This document shows, piece by piece, positions 47,641 to 57,900 of a stretch of DNA of 64,000 nt. Below the pieces are notes generated by a model. It was not told where the DNA came from. It ran no database searches and saw nothing but the letters and a program-made list of their open reading frames with translations. Source of the DNA: Umbelopsis ramanniana AG. Taxonomy: Eukaryota; Mucoromycota; Umbelopsidomycetes; Umbelopsidales; Umbelopsidaceae. The DNA is taken from contig NW_026252087.1 of assembly GCF_025399195.1 (NCBI RefSeq), positions 248,001 to 312,000 of the forward strand, read 5' to 3'. The translations under genes were made by a program, and so were the position numbers. The first letter of the stretch is position 1; each line of letters starts with the position of its first letter.

Positions 47641-48264
47641 ATGCTTTCAGTAGAAATAATATTACAGATACTATATAATTTGGATGCTTGGAACCTTTGT
47701 CAATACCGGACGGTCTCGCAATCCTTCAATCAACTATGCATCAAAGCGCTGATGTACAAAATTTGTCATGAAGGCTGGGCTATCGAACTCCGGACACCAT
47801 CCTCCGCCTATGCTCAGTACTTCAACCCAGATTATATATCGCCACAAGTTGGACGATTAATTTGCGTAGGATATGAGCTTAAAGATGGTTGCCTTCACTT
47901 CCGCTCGGACACGCCAAATGATATCGGTTACACTCACAAGCCAATTGCCCACGAGCTACAACTGCATTGTAAGGAATGGCCGTCTCCCGTTATCAATCTT
48001 CCCAGAAGAGCTTTGAAAATCGAAGTATCACCATTCAATCAGAGTGCGAATAGCAACGAGCTTTCGTTCACTTACTCTGTCTCTTATCGCCGACAAGTAG
48101 AGTACTGTGAGGGCTGCCACCAATCGCACTACGGTGAGCGAGAGATAGCGGTAGTGCAGCCGCAGATGCTGAAAGTAGCATTGTCATGGATATTACAAGG
48201 AATCGTAGTAGACAAAAGTAGTGAAAGCTGCAGTGAGGCAGATTTGTACATCTTGTCAAAATGA
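47641..48264 (+). CDS. F-box domain protein
   Basis: Single exon, 207 aa. The first 40 residues fit an F-box: LSVEIILQILYNLDAWNLCQYRTVSQSFNQLC. F-box proteins bind SKP1 and bring substrates to SCF ubiquitin ligases. The remaining 165 residues show no leucine-rich or WD repeats; they look like a beta-rich domain (GRLICVGYELKDGCLHFRS, KIEVSPFNQ, SFTYSVSYRRQVEYCEGCH). Substrate unknown. It shares a divergent promoter with mL49. Confidence 0.72.
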   Translation: MLSVEIILQILYNLDAWNLCQYRTVSQSFNQLCIKALMYKICHEGWAIELRTPSSAYAQYFNPDYISPQVGRLICVGYELKDGCLHFRSDTPNDIGYTHKPIAHELQLHCKEWPSPVINLPRRALKIEVSPFNQSANSNELSFTYSVSYRRQVEYCEGCHQSHYGEREIAVVQPQMLKVALSWILQGIVVDKSSESCSEADLYILSK

Positions 48265-48354
48265 AGTCATCGACCCTTTTATATAAATATAATCTCGTTA
48301 TTTTTTCGCATGAAAAATTTCTTTATAGCTCTTTCCTTTCGTTTTACCTCAAAC

Positions 48355-49051
48355 ATGCCTACTTCATACAGTGACGTGGTTAAAAAAGACATGACAAGTG
48401 ATCCTGATTCCTTTGACGGAACGCCTGAAGCATTTATTGTCAATCAAGTATATCCGCTTTTGTATCCTAGCGGATCAATATCGCAAGCCAAAATCAAACG
48501 GCGAAGAGTCATACGCAGTTATTTCGACAACAAAGCGGTCTATACTGACCCGTTTTCAACATGCGTAGGGCCACAGAATATCGCGGCCCACTTTGACTTC
48601 TTGTTGTTCTTCTTCAGATTCAAAGATGCCCGGATAAACCATATTACTGCCAAGGACGACACCGTCATGATCGATTCAGAACATCAAATACAGTTGAAGT
48701 GGTGGATAGCTATATTCTTTTCAGTCTGGGGCGTTATATGGTGGCTGTTAGGAGGAGCGCCAAAGACTTCATACCGGTGAGTCTTTGAATTCTTGTTGAT
48801 ATGACGCTGAGATGAGATAAGTGGGTTTATTAACATATCGGCTACTCAGTGTCATCTCCCGCTTTAAAGTGAGCAAAGTCAGCGGAGAATGGAGAATTCG
48901 AGAAGCTGAGGAAATCTGGAGTGTCGCAGAGATACTGAATGCCAGTCTTTTACCTGGCGGATTTCTACTACGATTTTTACGACCTGTGATAGGGTGGATA
49001 ATGACTAGCATAGTTAGAAAAGTTGGTAACGATAATTGGAAAGACGATTGA
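48355..49051 (+). CDS. NTF2-like domain protein with hydrophobic insert
   Basis: Two exons, 48355-48776 and 48850-49051; 207 aa. The pattern of IKRRRVIRSYFDNKAVYTDPF, FDFLLFFFRFKDARI, then VISRFKVSKVSGEWRIREAEEIWSVAEI fits an NTF2-like (SnoaL/SigF-like) fold as seen in fungal proteins of unknown function. A very hydrophobic segment, WWIAIFFSVWGVIWWLLGGAP, sits between the two halves and ends exactly at the intron, so the protein may be membrane-bound. Start taken at the second in-frame ATG (MPTSYSDVVKK, after AAAC); an earlier one at 48310 is possible. Function not known. Confidence 0.72.
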
Positions 49052-49130
49052 TTGACGTGGATGTTTGGAAAAACAATAAATAATTTAGTGTCCGCTACTT
49101 GACTTTCTTAACTCCTTTTGTTTCTCGAAC

Positions 49131-50696
49131 ATGCCATTGGATTACAGCAAGTGGGACAACCTTGAACTCTCTGACGATTCTGACATTGAGGTCCATCCAA
49201 ATGTTGACAAGCGCTCATTTATTAAATGGAAGCAAGAGTCCATCCATATGGAGCGCGAACAACGCCGTCAAAAGATCGAATTTCTGCAAAATGAAACAGG
49301 CAGGAACGATCGGTTATTAAAGCAGCTCAATGAACTCATTACTGTGTGCCAGAAGGATGGAACCCGAAAAGTGATTGAAGATATAACCAGCATTCGCGAT
49401 AAAGCTCGCAAGGAGGGCTCTAGCGATACTCCTATCCCGAACTCAGCTGGAGCAACGGCAAGCTTCGATGCTATCATGGAATCCCTTGTGGGTCAGATCG
49501 AAACTGCCCTCAGGACTCAATCAGAAGAAGACGTTAAAAGACAACTGATTACAAGAATAACTGATTCAAGAAATAAGGCACAGGCTCGTCAAGATGAAAT
49601 GCTGGCTGAGCTTGCCAAGGAGGAGAAGGAAGCGGCCAAGAAGATGACGAGCGATAACATGTATCACGAATCATTCAACAAAACAGTAAGTTCAGATCTA
49701 TGACCGAGTAAAGATATATAATACATTGTTTTAAATATGGAACGTTTTTAGATGATCAGTAAGCCAATTTTACCAACTTCAAAACCCTCTGAACCGAAGA
49801 AACAAACAAACAAAGTGATCGAAACCCTGAATGCCGATTCTGTTAACGCGGTAAGAATTTATAGACTTTGATATTTTTTTTTTTCATTTCCAAATAGTCT
49901 AATATCGGTTGGAAAGGCGCCATCTCAAGACAACTCTGCAGTTGCTACCAAGGCTGAAGCAGAAGAAGATGAAGAGGAGGACGATATTACGGTCTCACCA
50001 CTAGCAAAGGAATTCGCAAAGCTGTCTGGATTCGAACCTGCTTTCAGATTTGTTGGAAAACATCCAGAGATCGTGTCGGAAACATACTCTGATCAATTAC
50101 TTGCTGAGGCATTTACGGAACAATTGGAAGGCAACGAAAAATACGCTAGAAATTGCGTATTCCAATCGCTGATTTTGCAATACTGTGGCCAGCTTGGTAA
50201 AGATGGAATCAGCTTGTTCTTTGCCAGGTGCGTATAGCTGTAATCCTTTATTTTTGGAATCTGTGTGTGAACTAACGTTGACGCGTACAGAATGAGTCCC
50301 TCCGCACCTAATCAACAGCCTCGTCGCCTGTTTGAAGACGATGTCAATAAGACATACACACGTATCAAGAACCGATGCGCGGAAATCAATGCAGAAAAGA
50401 AGGAACAGCAAGTTGAAACAATCCAATTGCAGCAAATGCAAGAAGGTAGCAAGTTGACAGTCAGAATTCCCGATGCGAATAATGAGGAGGAAAAGCAAGC
50501 TCTTGAGGTGTATGAATGCTTACCACCGAACTTTAAAACTGCTCTCCAAACTGGTGAACTAGACGAAATCAACAAGGTCCTAGCTGAAATGAAAGTTGAA
50601 GACGCTGAAGTCGTGCTAAAGGTAGCTTCGGATTATGGTTTCTTGGACCTTGAAGGAGAGGTATTAGAGGAGGCTCCTGAACAAGCAAAAGCCTAG
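49131..50696 (+). CDS. CDC37: HSP90 co-chaperone CDC37
   Basis: Four exons: 49131-49685, 49752-49850, 49917-50227, 50291-50696; 456 aa. CDC37 hands protein kinases to HSP90. The invariant start MPLDYSKWDNLELSDDSDIE includes the CK2-phosphorylated Ser14, and VHPNVDKRSFIKWKQ follows. The middle domain has SPLAKEFAKLSGFEPAFRFVGKHPEIVSE, and the C-terminal part has LTVRIPDANNEEE and YECLPPNFKTALQTGELDEINKVL. The acceptor of exon 3 was set at GGAAAG (49916), the only one that keeps phase with the upstream exon. Confidence 0.96.
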
Positions 50697-53220
50697 AGGT
50701 ATGGCGTGTGGACGTGACACTCAAGCTGCATAACTGTAACATGAGTCCATCTGTATATCAATAAAAAACGCCTTTTTCATTTTGTTTTATGCAAGGAACT
50801 GCACGTTGGTTTACTACCTGACTGGAGCAAATGTAAAATTAGAAAAATCTTCCTTGTTGATCCCTTTGTCTATATCTAAATCACTCTGACGCCAATCGTG
50901 TTGCCTCATGATGGAATGTGCGTTCGGGATAGCTGAAATCTGGCTATCCCACAGGTTAGTCTTCCAAAAAAGTGGGTATAACTATTGCATTTCACATCTG
51001 AACTTCACTTGCAGTATTCTGCTTCGGTTCCATGGTCCTCGCGTTTACCAGCAATGTTTTCAGTAGCGCCACGCAAACCAACTAGCTTTTTAATGACGCA
51101 TGTGAAAAGCTTCGACGACGCAACCCACAAGTTCTCTGAAAATGCAGTAATCAGTGAGAAAGTCAAGTTTTTCCTCTTGTCTATTGCATCAATTGATCAA
51201 AGTGTACGGACATAGCGATTTCCAGAACTGGCTTGCCGTCCCATATCATTGTCACTGGGCTTTCACAAGCGAGTATCAGTAGATTAGATTGTGATGTGAA
51301 GATACACTATTGTTCTAGTCTCATATACAACTAGATGACAATAATTCATCATAGGAATGATGCTTTAACCTATGTATGCTACATCGTCAATTCTTTTCGA
51401 ATCACTTACAGTCTTTGCCTTTACGCCATCGTTAGACTGTAGTGCGACAATTGGTGTCGTCCCACGGAGTTCAAATCACGCTGACGGAAGGTAATATCCA
51501 TAGCGTCCCTACTGCATTTGACTGGAGAACGACGGCACAAGCTTTGATTTATTCCACTGCATAAATTCACTGGATAAATCTAAAATATCATATTGAAGCG
51601 CCATATAAAAATGACCAATATGAGAGAACTAGTCTCTTCAAAATGCATTCGTATGGGCACCTTCGCTGTACTGATGAGAGGGAAGCTTGTAATGGATCCC
51701 TACAACATGGTGGCTGATCACCCCTCCAACGCTCTCCAAATGCCTCCCATATGAGCTATACTGTATCAAAATATGAGGATAAATTTTAAAGTACTAGTAA
51801 TATAACATTTTCGATCTACACGGGTCCTCTCGGTATTAGCGAAAGGCGTCCTATACAATGGTACATGTGCAGGCCCGACTTGACGATGCTGGGTTGTACG
51901 TCACAATCGTCGAGTGGTACAACATTTTACTTGACAGTATTAGGAAAGCGAACGTACCAGCATGGCGTTCCAGTTTGGCCAGCTAGCGCACCAACTATTC
52001 CGCCACCGACATGTAGGCCCAGGCACTTTCGAATATTTTCGAAACAGTGAGTAGCAGCATGAAATTATGTATTGCATCGTGATTGTGATATAATAGCGCC
52101 TTGGCCTTCAAACAAATGACACAAAAGCGTAAGCTGTGTATACCATGCAACAACGTCGAGCAACAAAGCTATATTCCAAGAGTTGCGGAGATCCGCGAAG
52201 CGTCTTGGTTAACCATATGACTGGTCTGAACCAGCAAATGAAATTTCATCTTAATAAAGTAAGGCTAAAGAGATTTACTTGCCTTCTAGGGTTCCGACGA
52301 ACTTAATTTGGCTCACTTGAGTATCTCGGTACTGGCCTAAGCGAATCATATGAGCAGAACTTGTCCTCATTTTAGAGGCCTTGGTTCTCGCGTTCCTCAA
52401 AAAATACGTACATCTTAATGCTTGCACGTGTAAGGTCAGTGCTACGATCTTTCATTTTATGAGCACTGAGATGATATAATCGAGATGGGCTGTATACGGT
52501 ACACGTGTGCGCAGCGTTAACATAGCTGGTTTTATTTTTGTAAGGATGGGTCAAACAAATATTCCCTGACGAGCCTGGGGAAGGTAAGTCATGAGGATCG
52601 ATTATATATGTGGAATGCAGGCAGCATTTGACACAATGGGAAACTACATTTTATCGGCACGCCGGCAAGAACAGCCGTACTGCTGCATAGTATTCAGATG
52701 AAGTCTATAGGCCATCTTGCCTTCAAAAATGTCAATGATTTGACTGTTTTCTGATGCGTTCTTAGTTCTTCATCATTGAAATTTGGTTTTCGTATTCATA
52801 AAGGATAGTGTGCGTAGGACCGAGAATTGGTGTAATATAGCTTTTGTCATACAAAGATGGGTTTGCCTTGAGCTGCGCTTCTCCAACTCAAATTATTTGA
52901 TTTTTTTTTTTCCCTTCCACTACATAGATGCTTCAGCCGGAGAGGATTTCTTCTCCTTGAGAGGAAAACGGGGTTTCCGAAAGGATCATGAAGATCTTCG
53001 ATTTTCATCGGGATATTTAGTATAATCGACCTCCTTCTGTGGCCAGACATCCCTGATCATACCTTTTTGTCCAAGTCATTAAATATGCAGTACAACCCGC
53101 GTTTCCCAAACAGATGTACCATAGCACTATAATCGGTCATTTATTACAAAAATGACAATACCTCAATGAAATCTATATAAAGGCCATCCCCAAAGTTTGA
53201 TTTACCATCAAGTCAAAGTC
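50697..53220. other. Gene desert, possibly degenerate
   Basis: 2.5 kb with no supported gene, the longest empty stretch in the window. Local codon-like patches occur, one being a minus-strand frame at 51938-52080 reading GLHVGGGIVGALAGQTGTP, but none has a start or splice support. No terminal repeats or transposase motifs were seen. It ends in the GH25 promoter. Confidence 0.5.
53172..53181 (+). promoter_or_regulatory. TATA box of the GH25 gene
   Basis: CTATATAAAGG lies about 45 bp upstream of the GH25 ATG. Few other genes in the window have a clear TATA box; it suggests regulated, inducible expression. Confidence 0.55.
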
Positions 53221-53907
53221 ATGAAACTCACTCTTGCCGCTCTATCTCTGCTATCCACCGCTCTTGTTGGCGTGTCAGCTACATTGAAAGGATTGGACGT
53301 TAGCAGTTACCAAGGAAATGTAGCTTGGTCAACCGTCAAGTCCAATGGTGCATCTTTCGCTTACATCAAAGCAACTGAGGGAACCACTTACACCAATTCA
53401 TACTTTACTCAACAGTACAATGGTGCATATAACGCTGGTTTGATCCGCGGCTCGTACCATTTTGCTCAGCCTGCCTCCTCTTCCGGTGCTGCTCAAGCCA
53501 AATACTTCATTGCTCATGGAGGTGGCTGGTCTGCTGATGGCAAGACTCTTCCCGGTGCCTTGGACATCGAGTACAACCCTAGCGGTGCTACTTGCTATGG
53601 CTTGTCCCAGTCCGCTATGGTAAGCTGGATCAAGGATTTCAGCAATACTTACCATTCTTCCACTGGTCGTTACCCTGTCATTTACACTACCACTGACTGG
53701 TGGACTACCTGCACTGGTAACAGCGCCGCCTTTGGCGCTACCAACCCTCTTTGGATTGCTAGATATTCTTCTTCAGCAGGAACCTTGCCCAATGGTTGGT
53801 CATACTACTCCTTCTGGCAAAATGCCGACAGTGGTACCTTCCCTGGTGATCAAGACGTCTGGAACGGTAATGCCGCTGGATTGACTAGCATGGCAAAGGG
53901 AGCTTAA
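53221..53907 (+). CDS. Secreted GH25 lysozyme (Chalaropsis type)
   Basis: Intronless, 228 aa. A signal peptide (MKLTLAALSLLSTALVGVSA) is followed directly by a GH25 domain that fills the protein. Family marks are LKGLDVSSYQG (catalytic-site Asp26), FAYIKATEGT, RGSYHFAQP and the DxE pair Asp115 and Glu117 in GALDIEYNP, then IYTTTDWW and YSFWQNA. GH25 enzymes cut the N-acetylmuramic acid to N-acetylglucosamine bond of bacterial peptidoglycan, so this secreted enzyme probably acts against bacteria or in feeding on them. The start was put at MKLT, 24 nt after an in-frame ATG. The absence of introns and a flanking gene desert fit bacterial origin. Confidence 0.95.
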   Translation: MKLTLAALSLLSTALVGVSATLKGLDVSSYQGNVAWSTVKSNGASFAYIKATEGTTYTNSYFTQQYNGAYNAGLIRGSYHFAQPASSSGAAQAKYFIAHGGGWSADGKTLPGALDIEYNPSGATCYGLSQSAMVSWIKDFSNTYHSSTGRYPVIYTTTDWWTTCTGNSAAFGATNPLWIARYSSSAGTLPNGWSYYSFWQNADSGTFPGDQDVWNGNAAGLTSMAKGA

Positions 53908-54988
53908 ATACGTACGGTTTCATGAAAGCTTCAAGTTTACAAACGGAATCACCTCAGATGTATGCCTTTTTATCTTGCCTATATGCCAATCATTTTACAT
54001 TTTTGCGTTTCTGGAAAAAGCATTAAAAATGAAAATGTACCATGCCATACAGAGTGTGTGATCTATAGTTATGGGATGCAAAGACATAGCAAAGTGACAG
54101 ACATTAGTGTGATATCATCGTGCTATGGTGATTGACCGGTGAAGCTGGGATTTTGTCAAATCATAGTTGTGAGTTAGACCATAAAGAAGGCACATATGAT
54201 TATTATGTGGAGATCTATTCGGTGATGGCTAATGCGGGCGCTCATCTTGAATAATGCCATACAGTGGCTATGGAGAGGTAAGCATTATGTCGTATTTTAG
54301 CGATATTGGCCGCTCTGAAAGCTGTACATCGCGGGTCGGCAATCCAATCACCTGGGTGGGTGCTTTTATATTGAAGCGTTGAGGCCAAGACATAGCGTTT
54401 GTTTGTCGCTAGTAGAGTAGTTATCAAATAGCTTCGGGAAGCTTGTGGACATGAAAAACATTGGCCTGGTATAAAAAATTGGTCCTACATTGGTATCTCC
54501 GGTATTCCTATGGTAAGGGTCTTATTTGCAACGAATGTTAACTTTTGGATGGCCATTCGAGGAAATAAATGCCGTACCTGAAGAAATGACTCCCATCAGT
54601 ATGTAGGTAGCGCATTTGGAACGAATTGCATGTCAAAGGAATGACTGTCGGCGTTTCGAGGTAAGCTGGAATAAAGAGTTAGGAGGGCGAGACCAAACTT
54701 TTGGAGGCGCCATATTTATTGACAATGGACAGCACAAATAATAAGCAACCGTACCTCGATAACTTTCTACTAAATGCCTCCTACGTACCATTGTGCTTCA
54801 GAAACACAGTCGCTCGCCGGTTGATGAGATAAGCACAAACCATGGTTTTTATTTTCAAAGTCGCTCATGCGCTATTTACATTTACGAAACAAAATTTGAC
54901 AGGCAAGTCTGTCTAGGAAAAAAGGAAGAAATTGAAGAAAAAATAAGGTAAAGGTTGCAAACGAAAACGCTGTAAATAAGGCTGCTGC
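53908..54988. other. Intergenic
   Basis: About 1.1 kb between convergent GH25 and the large repeat protein gene. No supported gene. Confidence 0.5.
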
Positions 54989-57900
54989 TCAACGAGCAGC
55001 ACGTGCGCGTCTTTTGTTCAATTTACGACGAATCCATCCAGTTGGCCCTCTTCCAGTATGCGAACTGGACGTGGTGGTGTCTGGCTGCTGTGGTTGCTGC
55101 TGTTGCATATGGCTTTCCGTACCCTTCATGTAATCGCTGGGGTCATGGAATTCAGCTCTATCCCACGTCGGTTTTCCAGACGATAGAGAGCTTGTGGTAG
55201 TGCTGTTTTGGTCAGGAACTACCTGTTGGTCATTTCCAATGTTCTCAGTTTGCACTGGTACTTGTTGATCAGTTTCTTCGCTTCGCTTGGTTTCAGCTAC
55301 AGTCACAGGAGTCACTGGTAAGAAACCTTCATTCCGGTTGACCCGTTGATCAGTTTCTTCGCTTTGCTTGGTTTCAGCCACAGTTACAGGAGTTACTGGT
55401 AAGAAACCTTGATTCCAGTTTCCAGAGTCATTGACCAGCACGCTACGACCAGGTTCATAAGTAATTGGTTTACCAAGCGGTAGCGAGCTTATGGTCATAC
55501 TGTTTTGGTCAGGAAGTGTATCTTGACCACTTTCAATATTCTTGGCTTCTGTTGGAGCTTGTTTACCACTGGCTTCGCCGCGCTTGGTCTGAGCTTCGTC
55601 AAAAGTGATCTTTGATATATCGTGCTTCCCAAATTCAGAACCATTGTCGAGTTGATTACGACCAGGTTCATAGGTAGACGATTTACCAGACGGCATGGAG
55701 CTCATAGCCATACTGTCTTGATCATGGAGTATTTGCTGGCCACTTACAATATCCGTAATCTTCTTTGGTGAATCTGTGGCTTCACTTCTCTGGGCTTCAG
55801 CTTCGTTGAAGGGTGTCCTTGATGGAGATTCGTGCTTCCAGTCTGTACATTCATTGAAACGACCAAGTTCATAAGTAATAGGTTTACCCAGCGGCAAGGA
55901 GCTTATAGTCATACTGTTTTGGTCAGGAAGCGCCGCCCGTTGATCACTTTCACTATTCTCAGCTACGATTGGTGCTTGTTCATCAGTGGCTTCGCTAGGC
56001 TTTGTTTCGGCTTCATTAAAGGGAGTGCTTGATGGAGAATCATGCCTCCAGTTTTCAAAGTCACTGTCGAATTGGTTGCGACCAGGTTCATAAGTAGACG
56101 GCTTATATCCACTATCGACAACGTGATAATTTTCCAAGTCCAACTTCTTCTCCTTGCTCTGTGGTTTTAGTCCAAGAGTGCTAGCGGCTTGACCAAGCGC
56201 GCTAGACACACTAGCCTCCCAAATTTGACGACGGTCGTCCATGGTAGTTTTATGTGGATCGTCTGATTTGAATGACTGACGGACACTATCAGGATCGCCA
56301 TTGAATAAATTGCGGATTTCATTATCGTTTGCACTTTCCGTCTTAGTTTCAGGTGCGGAATCAACAACTTGTTCATTTCCATCTTGGTCATCAAGGACAA
56401 CTGCCATGTTTTGAGAGACAGCATTATCTGTCAAGTCGCTTTCAGTTGTCTTGTCAGCTCCATGCTGCAAGTTTTCAGGCAATTCAAGTTGTGGTGCAGC
56501 ACTGGGATAGCTTAGGTGATCTGATGAGCCTAATGGTTGCTCGCTTGACAGCTCTCGCTTCTCAGTGGGCCGAAGCAAACTCGGATGAAGATTTATAATG
56601 TGAGAGTCGTCATCAACATGTCCTAATGACAGATCAGGCTTCTCTTGCTTTGCTACATAGAGTTGTTCTTCTGCATCAACAAGATGACTGTCTGGAACGG
56701 TGGCAATAGCTTGTACGCCTTCATCTTCCTCATGTTCCTTTGCATATTTTTGGTCACCTGCATTAAGGGCCGCGTTGGATGCATATGAGGTCTCTCTTGG
56801 CTTTTCTTCAGCCGAGTGCGAACTTTCACCAAATAAGTATGAGATCGCTCCTACAGCAGTGCCAGCAACAGCTCCAACACTGCTGGCTACAGTGTCCACA
56901 ATGCCATGCAGCTTGTGATGGAGTTGCAGTTGAGGATTTTGGGCATCTTCGTCTGTATCTGCTTTGACTCCATGAAGCGGTGTTGCCAAGTAACCACTTT
57001 CGGACAGCCAGTTTTTGGATTCATATTCGGCTGTGGGAAAAGCAGTTTCCTTCGAGTCAGTTTCAAAAGAGAAAGATGCTAGAGAATACGGAGCGTTTAT
57101 TCCATATGAAGACGTACTTGTCCAAGTAGGTACCTTGGATTCTGCTCCAATTTCTTGTTGTGAGGATCGGTCGGTAGAGTCCTCGAATTGCTGCGGAAAC
57201 AATGTCTCCAACTGATTGTCATCCATATTGTCCGCCCAGTCCTTTGATCGATTCTCTTCTCTCATCTCTCGTTTTCTTAGCTTTCGCTGCTCGACAGCCT
57301 CTTCGACATTCACCGAACTAGCTTGCGCCAGGTTTGACAAATGCGAAGGGCCATTATATTTTGAATCAAAATTGTCTTGAGCTAAAGATCCTGGAGACTG
57401 ATACCGGTCTTCGACGGGTGGTGGTCGTTCCTGAGCAGCTTTGAGTGCCATGTATGAGGACCAGCTGTCATTTACGTTGATCTCCGGTGGAACATCTTTG
57501 ATGGACCCTTCAGAACCCAAATGCCAGTCAGTTTGAACATTTTTTGGTCTCTGAATGGTATCATGTATGCGTCCAGTAGTACTTGCTGACTTGTCAAAGT
57601 CTCCACTGGTATCTTGAGAATCGAACATGGTAGAAAGATTTACCCCAAGTTTGTGTGGCCTGGGTTCTATGACAGGTAAGCAAGAGCTATCTTGGTTCGT
57701 TTGTTCATGAAGTGCGCTGGTCTTCATGGGTCTTTGTTCACTGCTGTGAGTCCTGTTAATCCACTCGTTCAAAGAACTGGATTCGGGTAGGCCGTCCTCA
57801 GCAGGCATCAACCTTTCTAGGCCAATATCATCAATGTCCCATGATGCCCAGTCGAGGCAGGACGGTGATGGATTCAGTAGGCAATTTAATGCCAATGAAC

